Shown in pieces: positions 53,655 through 62,536 of a stretch of DNA of 64,000 nt. The position numbers were made by a program, and so were the translations under genes. The stretch spans positions 1-64,000 of the forward strand of contig NZ_JAHZSV010000013.1 in assembly GCF_019457905.1 (NCBI RefSeq), in the 5' to 3' direction. The notes under the pieces are model-generated. The model was not told where the DNA came from and did no database searches. It saw only the letters and a program-made list of their open reading frames with translations. The DNA is from Flagellimonas abyssi. Its GTDB lineage: Bacteria; Bacteroidota; Bacteroidia; Flavobacteriales; Flavobacteriaceae. Every line of letters starts with the position of its first letter. Position 1 is the first letter of the stretch.

Positions 53655-53886
53655 GGCTTTGTTGTTGGGTGATTTTTGATGATTTGATGACAAATCTTTG
53701 GGGAGTCCTATTAACACTGATGGTTCCCAAGTCATCGTTTTATCATCGGTTCATCGTTTTATTTTTTTTCTTCATGGGCCCTGTCATCATTTTTTATTTT
53801 GATGACAAAATGATGATAAAGTGATGATAGCCTAAACCATTATAAACATTGGGATTTTCTCAATCTGTCATCAAATCATCAAAATT
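53655..53886. repeat. TGATGA/TCATCA repeats between the primase genes
   Basis: At least seven TGATGA or TCATCA units (for example TTTGATGATTTGATGACAAA, TGATGATAAAGTGATGATAG, TCATCAAATCATCAAAA) plus three TCATCG units lie within about 220 bases. They fill the short gap between two replication genes and reach into the end of the left one. Such iterons suggest an origin of replication or a primase-binding site. Confidence 0.5.
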
Positions 53887-55065
53887 TTGGACCAAAAATT
53901 CCTTTTTAATGGTAAAGTACCTCCCTTTGGCATCTTCGGCATTGATCTCACCGTTGTTCCAGATGGTTATTTTTTGGTACTTGTTGGAGTTCGGCTGGTT
54001 GTCCAGTTTCCAATCTTTCTTCAACAGCCTCCTCAGTTGGGTCAGATCGGTCTTGACCCTTGTCCGATTGAGCAGGTGTAGGGCATCGATGGGACAGAGG
54101 TCTACTGAGTCCACATCAAATTTTTCCATGGCACTGACCAAGAGGCTGGCCAGTTCCTTTTCTACACGATTACGGTTGTTGTACACCAGTTTCTTTAATG
54201 CTGGGGTATATACTTCCTTTGGGGAAAACCACATCCGTGATCGTTGCAGGGAATGGAGCTTTCTTTTTGTCAAGTGATGTAAAAAGGTAGGGATTTCTTT
54301 TGTTAATTGTTCCAAATACTCCGTATCTTCTTTTTTTAATGGTGGTATTTTTCGTACCCAGAACCTGGTCTCATGGGCATCGATCTTGATAAAGTTATCC
54401 TCGTTATTGCTACAAAGGATGAACTTGCCAAAAAATTCCACTTCCCTTTTGTCCTTGCCCTTGGCCTCCAATTTGTTTCGGTTGGTGGTACTCAGGTACT
54501 TGATGCGCTCGGTGAGTTCCTCTTTGTTGAACAACACCTCGTCAATACAAATCAATAGTTTGTTGGCCCAATCCGAGTTGAACTGACTTCCGAAACTGTC
54601 ATTGGTCAGATAGGTCAGGTTATTCCCGAAAATTTCCTTGAGCCATTTGAGAAAGGTACTTTTCCCAGTGTTCCTTTCCTTGGAAACCAGGCACAGAATT
54701 GGAAGTATCTGGACAGGTTTTTGGTACAATAACTGCAGATAGTCCAGTCCCAATTTCAATTGATGTCCAAAAATATGTTTCAATAAGGACAGGGTATGTG
54801 GAAAGTCCCCGGCTTGGAGCTCGTGCTCCAATGGTGAGTAGGTATTGTAAAACCCATGGTGTTCTTTTTTGAAATCAACATGGCTGGGAATACAGGCGAA
54901 CCCATCGTATTTTGGGACATTGCTTAAATAATCCTTTCCGTGGTCCTGTTTGATGATGTGTTCGTTCCATGGTACCAGTAGCTCATTGAAATGTCCCGAT
55001 ATGGTGGGTATTCTGACCAACTTGTAAAAAGTGGTCCCAACCCTGATGTAGGGAATATTTTTCAT
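53860..55065 (-). CDS. P4-type primase/helicase (DUF5906-like)
   Basis: About 401 residues. The central part is a superfamily 3 helicase ATPase: Walker A SKERNTGKST, Walker B LLICIDEVLF, then the C motif region FILCSNNED and an Arg-rich area with DAHETRFWVRKIPP. The order resembles the DUF5906 proteins of phage P4-like satellites and Bacteroidetes integrative elements. I start at MKNIPYIRV; an ATG 12 codons upstream is possible. It should unwind the element's origin together with the Toprim primase. Confidence 0.88.
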   Translation of the reverse strand: MKNIPYIRVGTTFYKLVRIPTISGHFNELLVPWNEHIIKQDHGKDYLSNVPKYDGFACIPSHVDFKKEHHGFYNTYSPLEHELQAGDFPHTLSLLKHIFGHQLKLGLDYLQLLYQKPVQILPILCLVSKERNTGKSTFLKWLKEIFGNNLTYLTNDSFGSQFNSDWANKLLICIDEVLFNKEELTERIKYLSTTNRNKLEAKGKDKREVEFFGKFILCSNNEDNFIKIDAHETRFWVRKIPPLKKEDTEYLEQLTKEIPTFLHHLTKRKLHSLQRSRMWFSPKEVYTPALKKLVYNNRNRVEKELASLLVSAMEKFDVDSVDLCPIDALHLLNRTRVKTDLTQLRRLLKKDWKLDNQPNSNKYQKITIWNNGEINAEDAKGRYFTIKKEFLVQNFDDLMTD

Positions 55066-55123
55066 ATGTAATGATTTTTTAGCTATTTGGAGAAATAGCA
55101 TGAGGTGTTGATATGAAACATGG

Positions 55124-55405
55124 CTATCCCTTTCTCAGGATATATTCAACCGCTTGGTCGTTGGTTTCACAGGTGGATTTTCTATCATTTCTCAACAGCC
55201 ATTTGTTGAGACGATCGATGTCAAAATAAATCAACTTTCCGTTGGGCTTGCTATGGGGTATTTTACCTGCGGCGGTCAGTTTGTAGAGATAACTTCTGGA
55301 TATCCCTGTGTAGTCACAGGCCTCGTCAAAAGTGAGTACCTTTTTTGATCCCAACAAAAGACGTTCGATGTTGTTGAGTTTCTCGTTTAATTCAATATTG
55401 TTCAT
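55124..55405 (-). CDS. HTH (excisionase-like) protein
   Basis: A 93-residue protein with a MerR-like winged helix typical of DNA-binding excisionase domains: VLTFDEACDYTGISRSYLYKLTAAGKIPHSKPNGKLIYFDIDRLNKWL. This family on Bacteroidetes elements is usually located between integrase and replication genes, as here. It may regulate excision or the replication operon. A perfect 16-bp palindrome lies 26 bases upstream of its start. Confidence 0.9.
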   Translation of the reverse strand: MNNIELNEKLNNIERLLLGSKKVLTFDEACDYTGISRSYLYKLTAAGKIPHSKPNGKLIYFDIDRLNKWLLRNDRKSTCETNDQAVEYILRKG

Positions 55406-55431
55406 TTTTTCGGATTTAAAAATTCAAAATG

Positions 55432-55447
55432 AACAAAGCGCTTTGTT
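55432..55447. promoter_or_regulatory. Perfect palindrome upstream of the HTH gene
   Basis: AACAAAGCGCTTTGTT is symmetrical at every base. It lies in the leader of the HTH-primase operon and is a strong candidate operator for that HTH protein or another dimeric regulator. Confidence 0.6.
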
Positions 55448-55717
55448 TCCTATGGTAGAATTCTGTAGATAAAGGTAGGGAGAAAAGGCAGTTTAAAATA
55501 TGTGGGCATTGGTGAAAATATTCACAAAATACAGATATACAGTAAGTTGTATTGTTTTGGTGTCGTTTGAATATAAATGACCTCAATGTCCAACAAAAAT
55601 AATCAGGGGTTGGGCTGAAAAGTATGAGTTATCAACAAGGTAATTATAGAATCACATATATTTTTTGGGCATAAGGGATTGGTTCAAGGACATAAGGACC
55701 AAATTCGGGAATTAAAT
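55448..55717. other. Spacer between HTH gene and integrase, no gene seen
   Basis: AT-rich, with no convincing frame. It should hold the promoter of the HTH-primase operon on the minus strand, but no TAnnTTTG box fits exactly. Confidence 0.4.
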
Positions 55718-56881
55718 TCAGGACAATCCCATGGTTTCCAGATTCAACTTGGGAAGCATCTCCGCTGCTTGCTTCATCTTTTCATCAATGATCTTGGCAT
55801 AGATTTGGGTGGTTCTGATTTCCCTGTGGCCCAATCGCTTGGATACCGTGTATATGTCCGCACCGTTTTCCAATAGTAGGACAGCATTGGTATGTCTTGC
55901 GGAGTGGAAAGTAATATGTTTGGTGATTCCCGCTTGCATGCACCATTTTAATAACTGAATGTTCATATGGGCACTGTAGCAGAGCCCAGTGAACACCCTG
56001 TCTTCGGGTTTCCGTCGTTCACCCAATAAATCTCTTGCCTGTTTCGATATATATAGGTATTCCACTCCATCGGTCTTTTTTTGTTTGAACACAATACGGT
56101 ACATAGGTCTTCCCGATTGATCGGTCCCTTCATCACGTACTTCTTCCCATTTGAGTTTGTTAATATCCGACCATCTGACTCCGGTAAGGGCTGAAAAGAG
56201 GAAGGCGCGTTTGAGCTTTGGGAATCTGCATTCTGTTCTTGCCAGGTTCTGAAGCTCTTGGGAAGTGAGGTATTCCCTGGTAGATTCGGCCATGGTAAAT
56301 CCTTTGACCTTTTTTACCAAATTCTCTTTTAGGAATCCCTCATCGAATGCTGCCCTGAGACAAGCCTTGAACTTATTGAAATAGGTATGCTTGGTATTCT
56401 GGGATAATTTTTTCTCACTTTTGGTGACCGCTACAGTGTCCAGGTACTTTCTAAAGCCTTTTATGAAATCCACATCGACATCATGGAATGTGATGTGTTC
56501 GGGACAGTACTTTTCCAAATGCTTTTGAGCGGCATCCCAGTTGTCATAATTGCCCTTGGTCTCATAGCGTTCCTCTTTTTTAAGTTCATAATAGGAAAGA
56601 AATGTTGTTTTACCCTTGAAGTTGTTCTGTATTTTGAATTTTCCTTGATAGACTTCAGCTTTTCGGATCGCCAGGATTTTCTTGGCCAATTCTAGTTGTT
56701 CCTTATTGGTCCTTTTATCTTGAGCTGTTTGGGGGTCATTTATTAAATAAAGATCTAGATATTCAAATTCTCGAAAATGTTTAATTTTATTCTTGGAGGT
56801 GCTTTTATGACCTTTATAATATTCAATATAAAGGCTCGTTTTTCCACTTTTGAGTTTTTTCTTTTTGAGGTGTATTTTCAT
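55718..56881 (-). CDS. int: Tyrosine recombinase (integrase) of the mnmE element
   Basis: About 387 residues, starting MKIHLKKKKLKSGK, the arm-binding domain usual for Bacteroidetes integrases, then the core-binding SAM domain and catalytic domain. Catalytic residues: Arg in LTGVRWSD, HSARH (His, Arg), GH in RLGHREI, Tyr in TTQIYAK. In contrast to the recombinase at the other end of the window, the first Arg is intact. I place the start at the ATG after the repeat cluster; the open frame extends 21 codons into it. The gene points away from mnmE. Confidence 0.94.
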   Translation of the reverse strand: MKIHLKKKKLKSGKTSLYIEYYKGHKSTSKNKIKHFREFEYLDLYLINDPQTAQDKRTNKEQLELAKKILAIRKAEVYQGKFKIQNNFKGKTTFLSYYELKKEERYETKGNYDNWDAAQKHLEKYCPEHITFHDVDVDFIKGFRKYLDTVAVTKSEKKLSQNTKHTYFNKFKACLRAAFDEGFLKENLVKKVKGFTMAESTREYLTSQELQNLARTECRFPKLKRAFLFSALTGVRWSDINKLKWEEVRDEGTDQSGRPMYRIVFKQKKTDGVEYLYISKQARDLLGERRKPEDRVFTGLCYSAHMNIQLLKWCMQAGITKHITFHSARHTNAVLLLENGADIYTVSKRLGHREIRTTQIYAKIIDEKMKQAAEMLPKLNLETMGLS

Positions 56882-56906
56882 TTGAGGTGTAAATGAGGTG
56901 TAAAAA
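56867..56906. repeat. Right arm-type repeats by the integrase start
   Basis: GAGGTGTA occurs three times (spaced 17 and 11 bases). The last two form TTTGAGGTGTAAATGAGGTGTAAAAA, 24 of 26 bases like the left copy. They overlap the integrase start and probable promoter, so integrase binding may repress its own gene. Confidence 0.65.
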
Positions 56907-57021
56907 TTACTTAAAAAAGGGGTAAGTAAGGAAGATGTTGGCAAAAAAGTTATAATATAAAGTGTTGATAACTAATAATATAGCATCAAATCGAATCAAA
57001 TTAAATCAAAAAAAATTGGCG

Positions 57022-57038
57022 CTTATTTGCCGATACAG
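57022..57038. repeat. Right attachment site in the 3' end of mnmE
   Basis: CTTATTTGCCGATACAG covers the last codons and stop of mnmE. The reading direction of mnmE gives TTCTGTATCGGCAAATAA, matching the known attachment site of the SGI1 family at the end of the same gene, where the sequence is conserved because it encodes the essential C-terminal CxGK. Confidence 0.75.
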
Positions 57039-58393
57039 AAATTGGAAAAAATGTTGCCCAAAAGGTCATCAGTGGTAACGCTTCCCGTAATTTCCCCTAA
57101 GTGATAGAGTGCCTGTCGAATATCGATGGCCATCAAATCACTGGAAAGCTCCATGTCCAAACCTTCTTTTACTTTTTGGATTTCTTCCAAAGCTTTCAAT
57201 AGCGCATCGTAGTGTCGACTATTTGTAATGATGGTGGTATCGCCGCTCAATGCCCCTGAATCCACCAAAGAAAGAAGCTTGCTTTCAAGTTCGGGAATCC
57301 CTTCTTTAAATTTTGCTGAAAGGAATAGTACATTGGGTATTTCGGATGTTATTTTTTCTTTCTGCCCAAGGCTCAGCAAATCCATTTTATTGCAGATTGG
57401 CAACAATTGTTTGTTAGGGTAGCGTTTTTGAATCAGGTCGAGTTCTGCTTTGTCAAATTCCATCCCGTCAAAAAGGTAAATGATGAGACGGGCCTTTTCA
57501 ATTTTGTCGAAGGTGCGTTCAATCCCAATTTTTTCAACAATATCAACAGTTTCCCTGATTCCTGCGGTATCGATAAACCTGAAATTGATGCCTTTGATGC
57601 TGATATGGTCTTCGACGGTATCACGAGTGGTACCTGCAATCTCGCTTACTATGGCTCTTTCCTCGTTGAGCAGAACATTGAGCAGGGTCGATTTTCCCAC
57701 ATTCGGTTGGCCCACAATGGCCACGGGTATTCCGTTTTTGATGACGTTGCCAAGTGCGAAGGAATCAATCAACTTTTTAAGTACCGAACTGATGCGATTC
57801 AACAACTCGTTGAACTGGGTTCTATCGGCAAATTCCACATCTTCTTGGGAGAAGTCAAGTTCCAGTTCAATCAATGATGCAAAATTCAACAACTCTTGTC
57901 GCAATTCCTGAATTTCGTTGCTGAATCCACCGCGCATCTGTTGCATCGCAATGTCGTGGGCAGCTTCGCTATCACTGGCAATAAGGTCGGCCACAGCTTC
58001 GGCCTGGCTTAAATCCATTTTACCATTCAGGAAAGCCCTTAAGGTAAACTCCCCGGCCGATGCAGAACGACAACCATTCCTTAACAATAATTGAATAATT
58101 TGTTGTTGAATAAAAGGGGAGCCGTGACACGAAATCTCCACCACATTTTCACCTGTGTAGGAATGTGGCCCTTTAAAAATGGACACCAATGCCTCATCCA
58201 GAATTTTATCACCATCAACGATATTTCCCAAATGGATGGTGTGACTCTTTTGTTCCACCAACTTTTTATTTTTTATAGACTTGAACAATGGGTCCATCAA
58301 TGTAATGGCATCCGGTCCAGAGACCCTGATTACTGCAATCGCCCCTGTTCCTGAAGGCGTTGCCAAGGCTACAATGTTATCTGTATACGACAT
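57023..58393 (-). CDS. mnmE: tRNA modification GTPase MnmE
   Basis: Together with MnmG it makes cmnm5U at the wobble position of tRNAs. The 456-residue protein has the N-terminal formyl-THF-binding domain, helical domain, and inserted GTPase with G1 GQPNVGKST, G3 DTAGI and G4 CNKMD. The C-terminal FCIGK with the essential Cys is retained, so the insertion in its last codons did not alter the protein. I prefer the ATG giving MSYTDNIVA to a GTG two codons earlier. MnmD is encoded 22 kb away. Confidence 0.97.
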   Translation of the reverse strand: MSYTDNIVALATPSGTGAIAVIRVSGPDAITLMDPLFKSIKNKKLVEQKSHTIHLGNIVDGDKILDEALVSIFKGPHSYTGENVVEISCHGSPFIQQQIIQLLLRNGCRSASAGEFTLRAFLNGKMDLSQAEAVADLIASDSEAAHDIAMQQMRGGFSNEIQELRQELLNFASLIELELDFSQEDVEFADRTQFNELLNRISSVLKKLIDSFALGNVIKNGIPVAIVGQPNVGKSTLLNVLLNEERAIVSEIAGTTRDTVEDHISIKGINFRFIDTAGIRETVDIVEKIGIERTFDKIEKARLIIYLFDGMEFDKAELDLIQKRYPNKQLLPICNKMDLLSLGQKEKITSEIPNVLFLSAKFKEGIPELESKLLSLVDSGALSGDTTIITNSRHYDALLKALEEIQKVKEGLDMELSSDLMAIDIRQALYHLGEITGSVTTDDLLGNIFSNFCIGK

Positions 58394-58455
58394 GGGCACA
58401 AAAGTACGAATTCATGCGTGTTTGTAACATTTTTAGTGATTTGAATACTAATAAG

Positions 58456-58842
58456 ATGAATCATCAAAATCAATCAAAAATGGAAGTTATAAATCAAAAA
58501 GCGGTCAGAACAGACAATACCTTGTTGGCCGTGACGCATCTTACGCAACTGTTATCCTATGTAACCGGCTTTGGAAGCCTAATCGTTCCTTTGATTATTT
58601 GGTTGTCCTCCAAAGATAGGGTCGAGGGTATGAACGAACATGGAAAGGCCATCATCAATTTTCAGATTAGCCTTATACTTTATATCATCATCAGTATTCC
58701 GGCCATTTTACTTTTGGGCTTGGGTATATTGGGTTTGATAGGAGTAGCAATCATTGGGTTTATATTGCCTATCGTAAATGCAGTGAAGGCTGCAAATGGT
58801 GAATCCCCATCACATTTTATGACGATCAGGTTTATATCGTAA
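58456..58842 (+). CDS. DUF4870 membrane protein
   Basis: About 128 residues with three or four membrane segments: THLTQLLSYVTGFGSLIVPLIIWLS, then GKAIINFQISLILYIIISIPAILLLG and a Gly-rich last helix. This is the DUF4870 (Tic20-like) pattern. An ATG giving MNHQNQSK is chosen, since the longer frame would run into mnmE. Function unknown. Divergent from mnmE and ended by a bidirectional hairpin. Confidence 0.88.
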   Translation: MNHQNQSKMEVINQKAVRTDNTLLAVTHLTQLLSYVTGFGSLIVPLIIWLSSKDRVEGMNEHGKAIINFQISLILYIIISIPAILLLGLGILGLIGVAIIGFILPIVNAVKAANGESPSHFMTIRFIS

Positions 58843-58845
58843 AAC

Positions 58846-58877
58846 AAAAAAGCTGGAACAATTTGCTCCAGCTTTTT
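58846..58877. terminator. Bidirectional terminator
   Basis: AAAAAGCTGGA...TCCAGCTTTTT with an inner GGAAC/GCTCC-like pair, between convergent DUF4870 and dnaN. Confidence 0.88.
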
Positions 58878-58901
58878 CAATTTTATGGTTGGGTAGTTAA
58901 T

Positions 58902-60020
58902 TTAGTTGTTCAGCATCACAGGCATCACCAACATCGTCACGTGCTCGCCTTCGTCCAATCCATCGATAGGGGTAAGGATTCCTGCTCTGTTTGGCAAACT
59001 CATTTCAAGTGAAACTTCATCCGAAGACAAATTGTTCAACATTTCCAGAAGAAATCTAGAGTTGAATCCAATCTGCATATCGTCTCCTTGATAGGAACAG
59101 GACAATCTTTCTTCCGCTTTGTTGCTGTAATCCACATCTTCGGCAGAAATATTGAGTTCAGCTCCTGCAATCTTCAAACGGATTTGATGCGTGGTCTTGT
59201 TGGAGAAAATGGAAACCCTTCTCACCGAGCTAAGGAATTGATTTCTTGCAATCGTTAATTTGTTCGGGTTTTCCTTTGGAATTACCGCTTCGTAGTTTGG
59301 ATATTTTCCATCGATCAATCGACACACCAATTCTGTATTGTCAAAATAGAACTTGGCATTACTGTCATTGTATTCTATGGTCACTTCGGATTCGGAACCT
59401 GCCAAAATTCCTTTCAATAACGTCAAAGGCTTTTTGGGCATGATGAATTCCGCTACTTGGGAAGCTGTTACATCTTGTCGTTGGTATTTCACCAATTTGT
59501 GCGCATCGGTGGCCACAAAGGTCAAATTCTCTGGAGAAAATTGGAAGAACACACCGCTCATTACGGGGCGAAGGTCGTCGTTTCCTGCAGCGAATATGGT
59601 CTTGTTGATAGCCGTTGCCAAAATATCGCCCAATAGGGTAGTGGAGCTCGGGTTGGAGACTTCCACCGCTTTCGGGAATTCCGCTCCATCGGCATAGGCC
59701 AAGGCATATTTACCGTGATTGGAACTAATTTCTACCGTGTTGTTGTCCTCAACAACAAAGGTCAACGGTTGTTCAGGGAATGTTTTTAGGGTATCCAAAA
59801 GCAAACGAGCAGGAACTGCTATGGTTCCTTCGGAATCGGAATCCACTTCCAAAACAGTGCTCATGGTAGTTTCCAAATCGGATGCGGAAACCGTTAACTT
59901 ACTTTCTTTAAGATCGAACAAAAAATTGTCAAGAATGGGCAAGGTGTTGCTATTGTTGATAACTCCTCCCAAAACCTGAAGCTGCTTCAATAAATATGTA
60001 CTGGATACGATAAATTTCAT
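58902..60020 (-). CDS. dnaN: DNA polymerase III sliding clamp (beta subunit)
   Basis: Ring-shaped clamp that keeps the replicase on DNA. The 372-residue protein has three similar domains and starts MKFIVSSTYLLKQLQVLGGVINN, with FELPGEDF replaced by features such as VSASDLETTM, LRPVMSGVFFQF, FVATDAHKL and the C-terminal MLVMPVMLNN, where the family usually ends in MPMR(L/V). It is the last gene of a minus-strand run with gldG, gldF and two small genes, a layout common in Flavobacteria. The ATG is used, not a TTG one codon earlier. Confidence 0.95.
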   Translation of the reverse strand: MKFIVSSTYLLKQLQVLGGVINNSNTLPILDNFLFDLKESKLTVSASDLETTMSTVLEVDSDSEGTIAVPARLLLDTLKTFPEQPLTFVVEDNNTVEISSNHGKYALAYADGAEFPKAVEVSNPSSTTLLGDILATAINKTIFAAGNDDLRPVMSGVFFQFSPENLTFVATDAHKLVKYQRQDVTASQVAEFIMPKKPLTLLKGILAGSESEVTIEYNDSNAKFYFDNTELVCRLIDGKYPNYEAVIPKENPNKLTIARNQFLSSVRRVSIFSNKTTHQIRLKIAGAELNISAEDVDYSNKAEERLSCSYQGDDMQIGFNSRFLLEMLNNLSSDEVSLEMSLPNRAGILTPIDGLDEGEHVTMLVMPVMLNN

Positions 60021-60140
60021 CAACGAAATACTTTAGTATAGTTGCTTTTTGTGCAATTAATTCGCGTTTTACGGCCTGTAAAATCAATAAAAACAAATAT
60101 ATCCCAAATGGATTTAGCAGAGAAACAAATTTATCAACAC

Positions 60141-61805
60141 TTAAGTGGTAAACTTGCGTTTTCTGTAATAGCCAAAGAAGAGACCGAACAGCAGGGTCAA
60201 AACTACTGGAAGTCCAATGTTTACAAGCTGCCACTTGTTTTTTTGTGCTGCTATTTTTTTAACATCCAAAAGAGGAATGGATACTTTCTTGTTTCGAATG
60301 TTAATAAGCCCCGTGTTGTCCAAAAGGTAATTTGTGCTGTTCACCAAAAATTCCTTGTTCCCATAGCGGTTGTTGGTCCATTTATCGTAGCCCAATTCCA
60401 GCGGTCTGCCATTCCGTAATTGGTTTTTGATGACGTCCCCATCCGAGATTACGATCATTTTGTTTTCGGGGCCTTCCTCCAAGGTATTTTGAAGCTTTAA
60501 GGGTTTTACCCTGTTCTTGTACATTGAGGTAAATTTTCCCTCTATCAAGACGGCCAATGGAAGATTGCCATTGTTGTAAGTTTCCTGATCAGGTTGTTGG
60601 TTGATCATGTCGAGACTGACAACTCTTGGAATTCCGTCTGTTTTGGAAAGTGGTGAACTCTGTAACAAGATAGTCTTCTCATAATCGTTTTCCAATACAT
60701 CCATCGGACTGGTAAACTGTAATCGTACCGCCTCAATGTTGGTGTTGATGGGATGATTGTTCTGCGAAAAAACCATGGGATAATAAAACCAAGGCAGGGG
60801 ATTGTACTGTGAATCGTTCCCTTCACCCGAAGCCAGTACTATTTGGGTAAAATATAGGTCATTGACCAAAACAGGATTGATGCGGACCCCATATTTGAAG
60901 AACAAATCTTTCAGGTTCAAATCTCGGGGAACAGCAATGGCCTCTCCACCACCTGCATAAATGCTGTCCATTTCCATATTGACTTGGTCTACCATCCAAA
61001 TGGACTTGCCTCCTTGAACCATATATTGATCCATCACATATTTTTCTTGATCGGTAAACGCCTCCGTAGGTTTGGCAATCAGCGCAAGGTCAAAGTTTTT
61101 AAGCTGATTTAATACATTTTGCGGATTGCTGGCCACTGAATCCAAGGTTATGGCGCCAATGTTGTAGTAGTCGCGAATGGTAGTGAGGTAATCCGCGATA
61201 TAAATATCATCCAGTTCGCCATTTCCTTTGATAACGGCAATGCTCTTTTTTTCTTCTATGCTCAATTTGGTAAAGGCATCGGCAAAGGCGTATTCCAGTT
61301 GCTGTACCGAATTATTGATGCGATCTTCGGCTGAAGAACCCAATTTATTCTTGAGCAATGGCACTTTTACCGTCTGGTCGTTGTAGTTGACCATGGCCCA
61401 AGGGAAAACCAGCTCATTGGATACCTTTCCGTTTTCCTCTACGGTAACATTGGCAGGCTGTAGACCCAAGCTCTCCAATTGGGCAACAGTTTCCTGTGGA
61501 TTTTCGCTATCCTCCAAAGGGTCCACCAAATTATATTTGATGTTGCTATTTTTAGACCCGAAGGATTCCAAGAGTTGTATGGTCTCCGTTTTCAGTTTGG
61601 CAAACTCTGCTGGAATGTTGCCATCCAACAGCAGGTCAACAATTACAGGGGTTTCAAATTTTTGTGCTACCGCTACGGCAGGTTCGGAGAGTGTATAGCG
61701 TTTTTCCTCCGTAAGGTCGAAACGGGTGTACACAAAACTGGCCAATAGGTTGATGACCACCACGGCCACAATCACTTTTACGATGGATACAAAAAACTTC
61801 CCCAT
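60141..61805 (-). CDS. gldG: Gliding-motility ABC component GldG
   Basis: A 554-residue protein anchored by N- and C-terminal membrane segments (about 5-25 and 525-545) with a large extracytoplasmic part. The N-terminal YTLSEPAVAVAQKFETPVIVDLLLDGNIPAEFAKL and the internal AVIKGNGELDD, LALIAKPTEAF are typical of GldG. With GldF and the ATPase GldA (not in this window) it forms a putative ABC transporter found in gliding Bacteroidetes. It overlaps gldF by one base (TAATG). Confidence 0.93.
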   Translation of the reverse strand: MGKFFVSIVKVIVAVVVINLLASFVYTRFDLTEEKRYTLSEPAVAVAQKFETPVIVDLLLDGNIPAEFAKLKTETIQLLESFGSKNSNIKYNLVDPLEDSENPQETVAQLESLGLQPANVTVEENGKVSNELVFPWAMVNYNDQTVKVPLLKNKLGSSAEDRINNSVQQLEYAFADAFTKLSIEEKKSIAVIKGNGELDDIYIADYLTTIRDYYNIGAITLDSVASNPQNVLNQLKNFDLALIAKPTEAFTDQEKYVMDQYMVQGGKSIWMVDQVNMEMDSIYAGGGEAIAVPRDLNLKDLFFKYGVRINPVLVNDLYFTQIVLASGEGNDSQYNPLPWFYYPMVFSQNNHPINTNIEAVRLQFTSPMDVLENDYEKTILLQSSPLSKTDGIPRVVSLDMINQQPDQETYNNGNLPLAVLIEGKFTSMYKNRVKPLKLQNTLEEGPENKMIVISDGDVIKNQLRNGRPLELGYDKWTNNRYGNKEFLVNSTNYLLDNTGLINIRNKKVSIPLLDVKKIAAQKNKWQLVNIGLPVVLTLLFGLFFGYYRKRKFTT

Positions 61806-62536
61806 TACCTTGGCAATTGTTTTAAACGTTGAAAAGTGAGATACAGAAACAACAATGTCAATGAAATAAAGAAGACCAAATCACGGGTGTCTATCACACC
61901 TCTTGCAATACTATCAAAATGTGTCTTTGCTCCGAGCGATTGTATGGTTTGTTGCGTTTCTCCATTGGAAAACAGCGAAGATGCAGCATCAAACCCGTTA
62001 AAAATCAGAAAGCAGACCAAAATCCCCACCAAAAATGCAATGATTTGATTATCGGAAAGGGTAGAGGCAAATATCCCGATGGATGTGTAACAGGCCATCA
62101 AAAACAACAATCCAAAGTAAGAGCCCAGTACGACGCCAAGGTCGTAATTGCCCTCTGTCATTCCCAATCCAGATATGGCGAAAACATACACTATCGTCGG
62201 GATTACTGCGATAACGCACAAAAGAAAGGCGCCCCAAAATTTCCCGAGTACCAATTTCCAGATGGAGATGGGTTTGATCAACAGCAATTCCAGCGTACCC
62301 ATTTTCCGTTCTTCGGAAAAGCTCTTCATGGTTATGGCGGGCACCAAAAAAATAAAAATCCAAGGAGCCAGCAAAAAGAAGTTGCTCAAATCGGCAAAGC
62401 CGTAATCAAAAATGTTGTATTCGCTTTTGAAGACCCAAAGGAACAGTCCATTGAGCAGTAAAAACGACCCCACGATCAAATAACCGATGGGCGATGTGAA
62501 AAAAGACCGTACCTCTCTCTTAAAAATTGCGAACAT
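61805..62536 (-). CDS. gldF: Gliding-motility ABC permease GldF
   Basis: ABC-2-type permease, 243 residues, six membrane segments. The start MFAIFKREVRSFFTSPIGYLIVGSFLLLNGLFLW is the GldF signature, followed by ITMKSFSEERKMGTLELLLIKPISIWKLVLGKF, the coupling region. Translationally coupled to the neighbours on both sides. Confidence 0.95.
   Translation of the reverse strand: MFAIFKREVRSFFTSPIGYLIVGSFLLLNGLFLWVFKSEYNIFDYGFADLSNFFLLAPWIFIFLVPAITMKSFSEERKMGTLELLLIKPISIWKLVLGKFWGAFLLCVIAVIPTIVYVFAISGLGMTEGNYDLGVVLGSYFGLLFLMACYTSIGIFASTLSDNQIIAFLVGILVCFLIFNGFDAASSLFSNGETQQTIQSLGAKTHFDSIARGVIDTRDLVFFISLTLLFLYLTFQRLKQLPR

Larger units (their letters stand above)
48192..57040. mobile_element. Integrated element in the 3' end of mnmE, about 8.8 kb
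   Basis: The last bases of mnmE (CTTATTTGCCGATACA on the plus strand) recur as CTTATTTCCCGATACA at the left, 15 of 16 bases alike. Just inside both ends lies TTTGAGGTGTAAA followed by a second GxGGTGTAAAAA box, 24 of 26 bases alike and on an 11-bp period, as expected of integrase arm sites. The integrase is the gene nearest mnmE, then HTH, P4-type primase/helicase and Toprim primase on the minus strand; ssb, radC and bfmA are on the plus strand. The left 2 kb are decayed. No relaxase or structural phage gene was found, so it is a mobilizable element that has lost functions, or a satellite. Confidence 0.8.
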
